Below the pieces are notes generated by a model, which was not told where the DNA came from, ran no database searches, and was given only the letters and a program-made list of their open reading frames with translations. Position numbers and translations under genes: made by a program. Positions 1-5,380 of a stretch of 9,011 nucleotides of DNA are shown here, in pieces; positions within the stretch are counted from its first letter, which is position 1, and each line of letters opens with the position of its first letter. The DNA is from MGOM01 sp035693825. Its GTDB lineage: Bacteria > Chloroflexota > Anaerolineae > Anaerolineales > E44-bin32. The DNA is taken from the NCBI GenBank assembly GCA_035693825.1, contig DASSGB010000181.1:1-9011 (forward strand), given 5' to 3'.

Positions 1-536
1 ATAGAGCGCCATGTCTGACCCCCGTCCGTGCTCCGGTAGACGCCATTCCGGCTCGTGCCCGCATAGAGGATGTTGGTGGCGCTGGGAGCGATGGCAAGCG
101 CGGTCACCTGACTCTCAAGCCCGCTGGTTCCCCACGCGCTCCCTCCGTCGGTGCTCTTGAAGAGGCCGTGTCCCTCAGCGGCGGCATAGACCGTGGCTGG
201 CGTGCGGGGATCGATCGCGAGGGCAGTCACCGACCAGTCACGATCGACCGTGACCACCGCATCCCGCATCCCGACATTGTCTGCTCTCCACGTCCGGCCG
301 CCGTCCGTCGTCCGGAACACCCCGCCCCCGCGTGTGCCCGCGTACAGCGTGGTTGTTGTCCGTGGATCGATGGCAAGCGCGGTGATCTCTCCACCGTCCG
401 GACCGATGCCGATCCAGGTCGCTTGAACCGGAGCGGCGGCGCCAGGGTGGGCTGCAGGCACAAGGCTTAATGCAAGCACAGCCGAGCCCATCGTGATGAG
501 CCATCGGCGGGATGTCGGGGGCCAGGACATAGCCAT
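1..536 (-). CDS. Secreted BNR/YCF48-like beta-propeller repeat protein, partial (C-terminus off left edge)
   Basis: Reading the minus strand from the ATG at 536-534 gives an open frame of at least 178 codons that continues past the window edge. Residues 1-35 look like an export signal: a twin-arginine stretch (TSRRWLITM), a hydrophobic core, then Ala-rich residues. The Arg pair followed by W-L-I resembles a Tat motif, but Sec export is equally possible. The rest consists of repeat blades, each with the pattern V/ITALAIDP..., LYAGT..., GVFRTTDGGRTW. Three blades are visible, at roughly residues 45-85, 95-135 and 140-178. The S/T-x-D-G-G-x-x-W motif is the classic Asp-box of BNR/sialidase-like propellers; family members are extracellular binding or scaffold proteins, and no catalytic residue can be assigned here. 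The start lies one base after the stop of the upstream gene, and a second in-frame ATG is at 530. No clear Shine-Dalgarno precedes either, which fits translational coupling. The family call is firm; the function is unknown. Confidence 0.85.
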   Translation of the reverse strand, partial: MAMSWPPTSRRWLITMGSAVLALSLVPAAHPGAAAPVQATWIGIGPDGGEITALAIDPRTTTTLYAGTRGGGVFRTTDGGRTWRADNVGMRDAVVTVDRDWSVTALAIDPRTPATVYAAAEGHGLFKSTDGGSAWGTSGLESQVTALAIAPSATNILYAGTSRNGVYRSTDGGQTWRS

Positions 537-537
537 G

Positions 538-882
538 CTATCGGCCGCACGCCTGGAGCATCGCGCGCGTCGCCAGCACGGCTATCGGCTGGCTCGCCTC
601 CGCCGGATTGGCCCGGACGTACTGGCTGATGGATGTCTCAGCCTGCGCCGAGGTCATCGTCTGCATGCACGATTGCATTTGCCTGAGGAGATCCGGATAG
701 TGCGAGGCCGCGACGGCGGCGGATTGGTAGCCGTGGGCGAAGCCCATGACGTAGGATAGCCTGGCGAGCTCCGGCAACTTCAAGTAGGACTGCCCGCTCG
801 GACCGTTCGCGCCGTCTTGCCCGAACGCCACGCCTCCGGCCAGCACCACTCCGATGGCGAACCCCGCGATTAGACGGAGCAT
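538..882 (-). CDS. Small exported protein, possibly Rap1a/Tai-immunity-like
   Basis: This is a 114-residue protein. Residues 1-21 form a signal peptide: a basic N-terminus, a hydrophobic core (LIAGFAIGVVLAGG) and a likely cleavage after AFG. The mature part is mostly helical by eye. It contains a Y-V-M-G-F-A-H-G-Y motif (residues 44-52), a cysteine at 72 in S-C-M-Q-T-M-T-S-A-Q, then Q-Y-V-R-A-N-P and a C-terminal A-M-L-Q-A-C-G. The order Gly-Tyr helix, Cys, T-x-x-Q, Y-L/V-x-x-N-P, terminal Cys resembles the Rap1a/Tai family of periplasmic immunity-type proteins, in which two cysteines form a disulfide. That is a remote pattern match, not an established assignment. The ATG at 882 has AAGGGG about eight bases upstream. 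The stop (540-538) lies one base before the ATG of the BNR gene, so the two form one transcription unit of exported proteins. Confidence 0.8.
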   Translation of the reverse strand: MLRLIAGFAIGVVLAGGVAFGQDGANGPSGQSYLKLPELARLSYVMGFAHGYQSAAVAASHYPDLLRQMQSCMQTMTSAQAETSISQYVRANPAEASQPIAVLATRAMLQACGR

Positions 883-1110
883 CAGGACACCCCTTGGGTG
901 AGGAGATATGGTGATCGTGGCGCAACAATCCAGCCGTGCTCACATCGTGCCCCGAAAACGGCAGGAGCACACCCTCCGGAAGCCGGGTCACACCTTGAGC
1001 GTTTTGGGTAAAGTCGAGTGGACGCGCCATATCAGACCTCCGACCGATTGTGGACGATTGCCTGGGAAGGGTACGCTCGCGGCGGAAGCCCTCATTGAAA
1101 GGAGCGTCCC

Positions 1111-1269
1111 ATGGATTCCGAGAGAAGGTCGAGGGTCATCGTCAACACGACAGGCCCCATCTGGTTCATCGGGTGGCTGTTCACGATCGGGTTTGCGAAG
1201 CTGGCCGTCTGGCCGGCCATTCTGGCGATCCTGATCTGGCCATTCTACCTGGGTGTGGCCCTGAGGTGA
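1111..1269 (+). CDS. 52-residue membrane mini-protein
   Basis: The frame runs from the ATG at 1111 to the TGA at 1267-1269 and is preceded by a good Shine-Dalgarno (AAAGGAG at 1098-1104, six bases before the ATG). The N-terminus is charged (MDSERRSR). It is followed by T-G-P-I-W-F-I-G-W-L-F-T-I-G-F and a second hydrophobic run (VWPAILAILIWPFYLGVAL) ending in LR at the C-terminus. This gives one long or two short membrane segments with little else. Small proteins with a G-P-I-W-x-I-G-W-L-F-T-I-G-F core followed by an I/L-W-P-F/Y-Y-L-G segment are a recurring uncharacterised bacterial type. Function is not known. It is divergent from the exported-protein pair at 882, with 228 bp between that would hold both promoters. 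I see no convincing promoter there; the best plus-strand candidate is a weak TTGTGG with a TACGCT 18 bp later. Confidence 0.7.
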   Translation: MDSERRSRVIVNTTGPIWFIGWLFTIGFAKLAVWPAILAILIWPFYLGVALR

Positions 1270-1283
1270 GTGGCTCGCCATCG

Positions 1284-1415
1284 ATGAGCCGGCTCAAAGT
1301 ACTGCTGGTCGGCTACAGCGGAGCCAACAACACCGGGGCAGAGGCGCTGCTGCCACCGCCGACAATGCCTTCACCTTCCAGCCGGAGTCGAAGGATGAGG
1401 GATGGCCCGTCGTGA
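1284..1415 (+). pseudogene. Remnant of a polysaccharide pyruvyl transferase-like (CsaB) N-terminus
   Basis: The ATG at 1284 opens a frame that reads M-S-R-L-K-V-L-L-V-G-Y-S-G-A-N-N-T-G-A-E-A-L-L. This closely follows the N-terminal beta-strand plus glycine-rich loop of the polysaccharide pyruvyl transferase/CsaB family (usual form K-I-L-I-x-G-Y-Y-G-x-x-N-T-G-D-E-A). After about 23 codons the family resemblance stops. The frame becomes Pro/Ser/Arg-rich (PPPTMPSPSSRSRR) and ends at 1415. Full-length members are several hundred residues, so this is a truncated remnant or a deletion junction, not a working enzyme. GAGGTGAG lies 13 bases upstream, rather far for efficient initiation. An alternative is a novel 43-residue peptide that resembles CsaB by chance; the N-N-T-G-A-E motif makes that less likely. 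Confidence 0.4.
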
Positions 1416-1536
1416 TCCGGCCCTGGCCCTATACTTCTCCCGCTCGGATGAGCGCCGGCGCGCCATCAGGGAGCTTGCCGAGGGCTACGCCCAATGGGCG
1501 TACGCACAGAGGTCCGCACAGAACCGGGGGGGCTGA
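1402..1536 (+). CDS. Possible small protein of 44 residues
   Basis: The ATG at 1402 is preceded by AAGGATGAGG (1391-1400), a usable Shine-Dalgarno. The frame ends with TGA at 1534-1536. Codon third positions are strongly G/C, as in the confirmed genes nearby. The peptide is charged and Ala/Arg-rich, with predicted helix character (SRSDERRRAIRELAEGYAQW). It overlaps the end of the CsaB-like remnant in another frame and its stop codon lies inside a GC-rich hairpin. I do not recognise a family. It could be a real small protein, or the C-terminal scrap of a gene whose front was lost together with the CsaB-like gene. Confidence 0.35.
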   Translation: MARRDPALALYFSRSDERRRAIRELAEGYAQWAYAQRSAQNRGG

Positions 1537-1545
1537 GACCCCCCG
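1525..1545 (+). terminator. GC-rich hairpin at the end of the small ORF
   Basis: A C plus six G at 1525-1531 can pair with six C plus G at 1539-1545, giving a 7-bp all-GC stem with a 7-base loop that contains the TGA stop. No T-tract follows, so it is not a canonical intrinsic terminator. It could still slow transcription or insulate the toxin-antitoxin promoter that starts 35 bp downstream. Confidence 0.4.
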
Positions 1546-1579
1546 CATCGGAGGTTCATGCCAGAAATCCGGCGACCGC

Positions 1580-1608
1580 TTGCCATAATGACTAATTCTG
1601 GTTATCAT
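1580..1608 (+). promoter_or_regulatory. VapBC promoter with inverted-repeat operator, probably leaderless
   Basis: TTGCCA (1580-1585) and TATCAT (1603-1608) are separated by exactly 17 bp, matching four and five of the six sigma70 consensus positions. The -10 box ends six bases before the antitoxin ATG at 1615, so transcription would start at or beside the start codon. No Shine-Dalgarno is present. A perfect 7-bp inverted repeat, ATGACTA (1588-1594) and TAGTCAT (1610-1616), brackets the -10 box and reaches into the start codon. This placement suits autorepression by the antitoxin or the VapBC complex, which is the known behaviour of this family. Confidence 0.6.
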
Positions 1609-1614
1609 GTAGTC

Positions 1615-1875
1615 ATGAAGCAGGTGCGTATCTCGGAGCTGAAAGCCAAGCTTAGTGAGTATCTTCGAGCCGTGCGCCGCGGCGAGACCATAGCGGTCCT
1701 TGACCGTGAGACACCCGTCGCGCAGATCGTACCAGTTCGCCCGCAATCCGCGCTACGAGTCCGGAAGCCAGCGCCCGGGACGCCACCACTCAATAGCATC
1801 CCCCTGCCGAAACCTGCGAAGCTGCCCATCGACGTCGTTCAACTACTGCTTGAAGAACGTCAGGGACATCGGTGA
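1615..1875 (+). CDS. vapB: Phd/YefM-family (VapB-type) antitoxin
   Basis: This is an 86-residue protein. The N-terminal part (M-K-Q-V-R-I-S-E-L-K-A-K-L-S-E-Y-L-R, then R-R-G-E-T-I-A-V-L-D-R and P-V-A-Q-I-V-P) is the standard Phd/YefM DNA-binding fold, which dimerises and binds the operon's own operator. The C-terminal third (about residues 46-86) is Pro-rich and then turns helical (PIDVVQLLLEERQGHR). In this family that tail wraps the toxin and blocks its active site. I chose the ATG at 1615 because the family sequence begins M-K-x-V-R-I-S-E-L-K. ATGs at 1588 and 1558 are in frame but lie in or upstream of the promoter. The last codons overlap the toxin start by four bases (GTGA), so the two are translated together. 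It neutralises the PIN toxin encoded next. Confidence 0.9.
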   Translation: MKQVRISELKAKLSEYLRAVRRGETIAVLDRETPVAQIVPVRPQSALRVRKPAPGTPPLNSIPLPKPAKLPIDVVQLLLEERQGHR

Positions 1876-2294
1876 TTGCGTACGTCGACGCGTCGGTCCT
1901 GCTGAGGGTCGCGCTTGGCCAACCGGACGCACTGCCGGAATGGCGGCAGATCGACCAGGGCGTTGCCAGCGCCCTCGTCATGACGGAATGTCTCCGCACG
2001 CTGGATCGCCTTCGCCTCCGCGCTGGACTCTCTGACCCCGAAGTGGCGATACGCCGAGCGACGATCCTCGCGCTGATCGGTTCCCTCGAGCTCGTAGAGA
2101 TCGACTCGGTCGTCCTCGATCGGGCGGCCCAACCGATGCCGACTGAACTTGGTACTCTCGACGCAATCCATCTCGCCACTGCCCTGCTCTGGAAGGACCT
2201 GACGCACGCCGACCTGATCATGGCGACCCATGACACCGCCCTCGCGCTGAGTGCCCAGGCCCATGGGCTTCATGTCGTAGGTGTGAAACAATGA
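1872..2294 (+). CDS. vapC: PIN-domain ribonuclease toxin (VapC-type)
   Basis: This is a 140-residue protein, the usual length for VapC. Its acidic metal-binding residues sit in the expected order: Asp6 in Y-V-D-A-S, Glu39 in V-M-T-E-C, Asp97 in T-L-D-A-I-H-L-A-T-A and Asp121 in A-T-H-D-T-A-L. PIN toxins are Mg/Mn-dependent endoribonucleases that cut tRNA or rRNA and halt translation when the antitoxin is degraded; the particular RNA target cannot be told from sequence. The start is GTG at 1872, overlapping the antitoxin's TGA (1873-1875). A weak start and coupling would keep the toxin below the antitoxin. All four acidic positions are intact, so the toxin is probably active. The promoter upstream of the antitoxin serves both genes. 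Confidence 0.92.
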   Translation: MIAYVDASVLLRVALGQPDALPEWRQIDQGVASALVMTECLRTLDRLRLRAGLSDPEVAIRRATILALIGSLELVEIDSVVLDRAAQPMPTELGTLDAIHLATALLWKDLTHADLIMATHDTALALSAQAHGLHVVGVKQ

Positions 2295-2534
2295 CAACGC
2301 CGTGTGGTCCCGGGCTGCCTGCCGCCGATGGGAGCTACGAGCCCACTCGCGCCGAGTCTGAAGGTGGCCTCACCGGACAGCGTCCCGCGCAGGTAGGCGC
2401 GTGGGTGTTCCTGCAACACCGAGCGGATGAACGGTCGTCCGCCCCACGTCTCGGGCCGCTGCCTTGTCAACCTGGCTACCGGCCCCTCGTCATCTGAACC
2501 TGTGCCGATGTCATAACCGGGGTGAGCGAACCCG
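2295..2534. other. Unassigned interval between the toxin and the oxoamine synthase
   Basis: About 240 bp without a recognised gene. Both strands stay open over much of it. The minus strand around 2310-2460 reads rather protein-like (it includes P-E-T-W-G-G-R-P-F-I-R-S-V-L-Q-E-H-P), but there is no Shine-Dalgarno with a start, and no family is evident. It may be a decayed gene. No strong promoter for the downstream synthase was found; GGGGTGAG (2519-2526) is its likely ribosome-binding site. Confidence 0.3.
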
Positions 2535-3782
2535 ATGCTACCCAGTCCTGCTCGACCCGACCCCATCAGCCGGCGGATCCGGGAATTCGCGGACCGGCTC
2601 CACGGCGCTCAGGCCCAGAATCTGTACGTCTACCTCAAGCCGGTGGAGTCTCTGGCTGGGCCGCGCGTGGGCATCGGCGGCCGGATGATGCTGCTGGGCT
2701 CCTCCTACTCCTACTTGGGCCTGCTGGGACATCCGGCCATCGAGGCGGCCGCCCGCGAGGCCCTGGAGCGGTACGGCTCCGGCACGCACGGCGTGCGTTT
2801 GCTGGCCGGCAACACCGACCTCCATGACCGGCTGGATGCTCGCATCGCTTCCTTCGCCGGGAGGGAAGCGGCGGTGGTGTACTCCAGCGGCTACGTGGCA
2901 AACGTGGCGGCCATCTCGACGCTGGTAGCCCGCGGGGACGTCGTCATCTGCGACAAGCTGAACCACGCCAGCATCGTGGACGGTTGCCTGCTGTCGGGCG
3001 CAAAGTTCGTGCGTGTGCCCCACAATGACATCGCCGCGATCGCACAGGCGCTCGAGAGCGTACCGGTGGGCGCCGGAGCGCTGGTCATCGCGGATGCGGT
3101 CTTCAGTATGGACGGGGACGTGGTCAACCTGCCGGATCTGGTGGAGGCGTGCCGGCGCCGCGGCGCCTGGTTGATGGTGGACGAGTCGCATTCCATCGGC
3201 GTGCTGGGGGACGACGGCCGCGGCATCGAATCGCACTTCGGCCTCGCGGGGGCCATCGATATCAAGATGAGCTCGATGTCCAAAGGCATTCCGTCGGTGG
3301 GCGGCTATATCGCCGGCAGCCGGGACCTCGTCGCGCTGCTGAAGCACGCGTCCCGACCGTTCGTCTTTTCCGCGGCCCTGCCCCCGGCGAGCGCCGGGGC
3401 GGCGATGGCGGCCATCGACCTGCTGGAGGCCGAACCCTGGCGGGTGGCGCGCCTGCGCGCGAACTCTCGGCGGCTGCGCGCCGGGCTGCGGGCCGGCGGC
3501 CTCGCGGTGGCGGACGACCCCACGCCCATCGTTCCCGTGATCGCCGGCGCGGACCAGCCGGCACTGCGCATGTCCAGCCTGCTGTTCGAGCGCGGGATAC
3601 TCATCCCACCCATCGTCTCACCCGCCGTACCGCCCCGCACGAGCCGGCTGCGCGTGACGGTCACGGCGGCGCACAGCGATGAGGATGTGGATGAGATTGT
3701 ACAGGCCGTGCTCGCCGCCTGGCGCGAGGTGATGGCGGCGTCGGTCAGCGACCAGACAGCTCACGCCGGACCACCCGCGTGA
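2535..3782 (+). CDS. Alpha-oxoamine synthase family PLP enzyme (BioF/Kbl/SPT-like)
   Basis: This is a 415-residue enzyme of the fold-type I PLP family that condenses an acyl-CoA or acyl-ACP with an amino acid, with loss of CO2, to give an alpha-amino-ketone. Visible family marks are Y-S-Y-L-G-L (58-63), G-S-G-T-H-G-V-R-L-L-A-G-N (81-93), Y-S-S-G-Y-x-A-N (116-123), N-H-A-S with His144, D-E-S-H-S-I-G-V-L-G (216-225) and the PLP lysine Lys250 in S-M-S-K-G-I-P-S-V-G-G-Y-I-A-G. The DE(S/A)HS-x-GVLG form is closer to serine palmitoyltransferase or Kbl than to classical BioF. The lysine loop (SSMSKGIPS) departs from the usual G-T-x-S-K-x-x-G-S, so the substrate should not be assumed. No other biotin gene is present. 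The start ATG at 2535 has GGGGTGAG eight bases upstream. The last 38 bp, coding a non-conserved tail, overlap the convergent dehydrogenase gene. Confidence 0.9.
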   Translation: MLPSPARPDPISRRIREFADRLHGAQAQNLYVYLKPVESLAGPRVGIGGRMMLLGSSYSYLGLLGHPAIEAAAREALERYGSGTHGVRLLAGNTDLHDRLDARIASFAGREAAVVYSSGYVANVAAISTLVARGDVVICDKLNHASIVDGCLLSGAKFVRVPHNDIAAIAQALESVPVGAGALVIADAVFSMDGDVVNLPDLVEACRRRGAWLMVDESHSIGVLGDDGRGIESHFGLAGAIDIKMSSMSKGIPSVGGYIAGSRDLVALLKHASRPFVFSAALPPASAGAAMAAIDLLEAEPWRVARLRANSRRLRAGLRAGGLAVADDPTPIVPVIAGADQPALRMSSLLFERGILIPPIVSPAVPPRTSRLRVTVTAAHSDEDVDEIVQAVLAAWREVMAASVSDQTAHAGPPA

Positions 3783-4524
3783 CCACGGCATCGACCAGGA
3801 CCGGCAGAAGTCCGTTTACGGCCATCGCCACCCTAAAGAGGGCCGGCAGAACGCGCCGGCCGCGCGGCCGGTCGGCCAGCTCCACGATGGCGCGCGCAAC
3901 CCGCTCGGGCGTCAGCCGCAGCCACCGTGGAGTCGACACGCCCGGGAGCACGCGTCGGTGCTGGCCGAACTCGGTGCCGGCGACCCCGCCGAGGTAGAGG
4001 ATACACACGTGGATCCCCTGCGGTAACAGTTCCCGGCGCAGGGCTTCGCTGAACCCATCCAGCCCGAACTTCGCGGCGTTGTAGATCGACATAGTAGGGG
4101 CACCGATCCGGGCGGCCATCGATCCCACGTTGATGATGACCCCGCCGCGCTGCGCCTGCATCACCGGCACGACCACCCTCGCCAGCACGATGGGCGCGAT
4201 GAGATTGAGCTCCAGGTCCTGGCGGATCTCGTGCTCGGTCAACCGCTCGATCCAATCGTAGCGGCCCAACCCCGCGTTGTTCACCAGCACGTCGATCCGC
4301 CCGAAGCGGTCCAGGGTCTCACGGACGAGGCGCATAATGTCGCCCGCCCGGGTGAGGTCCGCCGGGATCACATGCGCTTCAGGTAGTCTGGCGGCCACCC
4401 GCACCAGGCGCTCGGCCCGGCGCGCGGTGAGCACCACGCGGTCCCCAGCGCGTCCGAAGGCGCTGGCCGTCGCTGCGCCGATCCCGCTGCTGGCACCGGT
4501 GACGACGACAACTCGTCCGCTCAT
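3745..4524 (-). CDS. Classical short-chain dehydrogenase/reductase (SDR)
   Basis: This is a 259-residue NAD(P)-dependent oxidoreductase with a full classical SDR set. It has T-G-A-S-S-G-I-G (9-16) in the Rossmann fold, N-N-A-G (82-85), Asn107 in E-L-N-L-I-A, catalytic Ser135 (V-G-S-M), Tyr148 and Lys152 (Y-N-A-A-K). Arg35-Arg36 after strand 2 (TARRAERL) favours NADP(H). The usual P-G-x-V motif after strand 6 reads L-G-G-V-A-G-T-E-F, with the proline replaced. The C-terminal 35 residues are hydrophobic (FRVAMAVNGLLPVLVDAVV), suggesting membrane association as in several lipid-acting SDRs. It is tail-to-tail with the oxoamine synthase and shares 38 bp with it. Reducing that enzyme's keto product, like 3-ketosphinganine reductase, is a reasonable but unproven role. 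GGGATG precedes the ATG at 4524 and is a weak ribosome-binding site. Confidence 0.9.
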   Translation of the reverse strand: MSGRVVVVTGASSGIGAATASAFGRAGDRVVLTARRAERLVRVAARLPEAHVIPADLTRAGDIMRLVRETLDRFGRIDVLVNNAGLGRYDWIERLTEHEIRQDLELNLIAPIVLARVVVPVMQAQRGGVIINVGSMAARIGAPTMSIYNAAKFGLDGFSEALRRELLPQGIHVCILYLGGVAGTEFGQHRRVLPGVSTPRWLRLTPERVARAIVELADRPRGRRVLPALFRVAMAVNGLLPVLVDAVVTRVVRRELSGR

Positions 4525-4580
4525 CGGTCATCCCATGCACAGGCGTTCGATGCGTCCATCACGCCCAGTATCTACCCCGC

Positions 4581-4661
4581 AAGGAGGTGAGAACGAGAAT
4601 GATCGCCGGTGCCAGGTGGTTCATCGACGCTCCAAGTCAAGGCGACCGCCACACGGCATAG
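4581..4661 (+). other. Perfect orphan Shine-Dalgarno with a 20-codon ORF
   Basis: AAGGAGGTGA (4581-4590) is a full anti-16S match placed eight bases before an ATG at 4599. The frame it opens encodes 20 residues (MIAGARWFID...) and stops with TAG at 4659-4661, one base before the end of the convergent cupin gene. Such a strong signal usually fronts a real gene. This may be the start of a truncated gene, a small peptide, or a leader. It lies divergent from the SDR gene. No family is recognised. Confidence 0.35.
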
Positions 4662-4662
4662 C

Positions 4663-5262
4663 CTACGGGAACGTGGCCGGCGAGGAAAAGGGCTTGGTGG
4701 CGTCCACCACAAACATCACCAGCGCGTGCAGACCTGTCGAGCCGCAGCTCGAGACCTGCATCGGCGTATCGGCACCATGACCTGTCTCAGGCCGCCCAAC
4801 TCCCACTCGGATCACTCCATGGGCAGTACGGATGCATTGTTCTCCAGTGAGCACGTAGAACGCTTCTGAGCCCGGATGAGTGTGTACCGGCGTGATACTG
4901 CCGGCAGCACCGGTGGCTTCGTTGATCCGAAGGAGGTACTCCGGTGCGACCACCCGGGGGAGTGGTCCAACCTCGGCAACCTTGCTGCCGCCCGCTGATG
5001 ATCCACTCGCGGGCCCGAGCCTGAAGAGCCAGACCTTGCCCCCCGACTCAGCGGCTAGTCCCCACAGGCCCGCGACGGCCTGAGCCTGTGCGAGCGTGGG
5101 AAAGTTTTCTACTCGCCAGAAGAGCGGTCCATCCGGCAGCTGTAATACCTTCTTCTCGGCGAGTGCCTTGATCACGAGTGCCTGTTGGGCCTTCGCCGTC
5201 GATGACAATAGGAATAGCCCCGATACCAAGACTGCGACCACACCAATGAGACGCCGCTTCAT
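4663..5262 (-). CDS. Secreted cupin-domain protein
   Basis: This is a 199-residue protein. The signal peptide covers residues 1-25 (MKRR, a hydrophobic core, then T-A-K-A before Gln26, an A-x-A cleavage site). A middle part (residues 30-115) has no motif I recognise. A cupin motif 1 follows: G-S-I-T-P-V-H-T-H-P-G-S-E-A-F-Y-V-L-T-G, with metal ligands His127, His129 and Glu133. Motif 2 is degenerate; His162 (E-T-G-H-G) is the likely fourth ligand. The chain ends V-V-D-A-T-K-P-F, common in small stand-alone cupins. Cys143 and Cys173 could form a disulfide after export. The protein probably binds a metal outside the cytoplasmic membrane, and its ligand or reaction is unknown. The start is well supported by GGAGGTG five bases upstream of the ATG. 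It lies 118 bp downstream of the LuxR-type regulator on the same strand, so it may be co-transcribed with it or controlled by it. Confidence 0.87.
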   Translation of the reverse strand: MKRRLIGVVAVLVSGLFLLSSTAKAQQALVIKALAEKKVLQLPDGPLFWRVENFPTLAQAQAVAGLWGLAAESGGKVWLFRLGPASGSSAGGSKVAEVGPLPRVVAPEYLLRINEATGAAGSITPVHTHPGSEAFYVLTGEQCIRTAHGVIRVGVGRPETGHGADTPMQVSSCGSTGLHALVMFVVDATKPFSSPATFP

Positions 5263-5380
5263 AGGGACACCTCCCGTATTCGCATCGCGCTACCGTTCTA
5301 TCTTGCGCTGCCGGAGGATTGCTGCCATCCGAGGAAACACCTAAGTACCGGCATAGCGGCGGCTGGAGATGCTCGAAAGG

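Noticed and set aside
1558..1614. Upstream in-frame ATGs (1558, 1588) as the antitoxin start
   Set aside because: They lie in or before the predicted promoter, and the antitoxin family begins at the M-K-x-V-R-I-S-E-L-K encoded from 1615.
2538..3347. Minus-strand open frame of about 270 codons within the oxoamine synthase gene
   Set aside because: It is the shadow of an enzyme gene with all its family motifs on the plus strand; the translation is His/Arg-rich without recognisable structure.
2535..3782. Calling the oxoamine synthase bioF
   Set aside because: No other biotin gene is present, the lysine loop is atypical, and the DESHSIGVLG motif fits SPT/Kbl-like members equally well.
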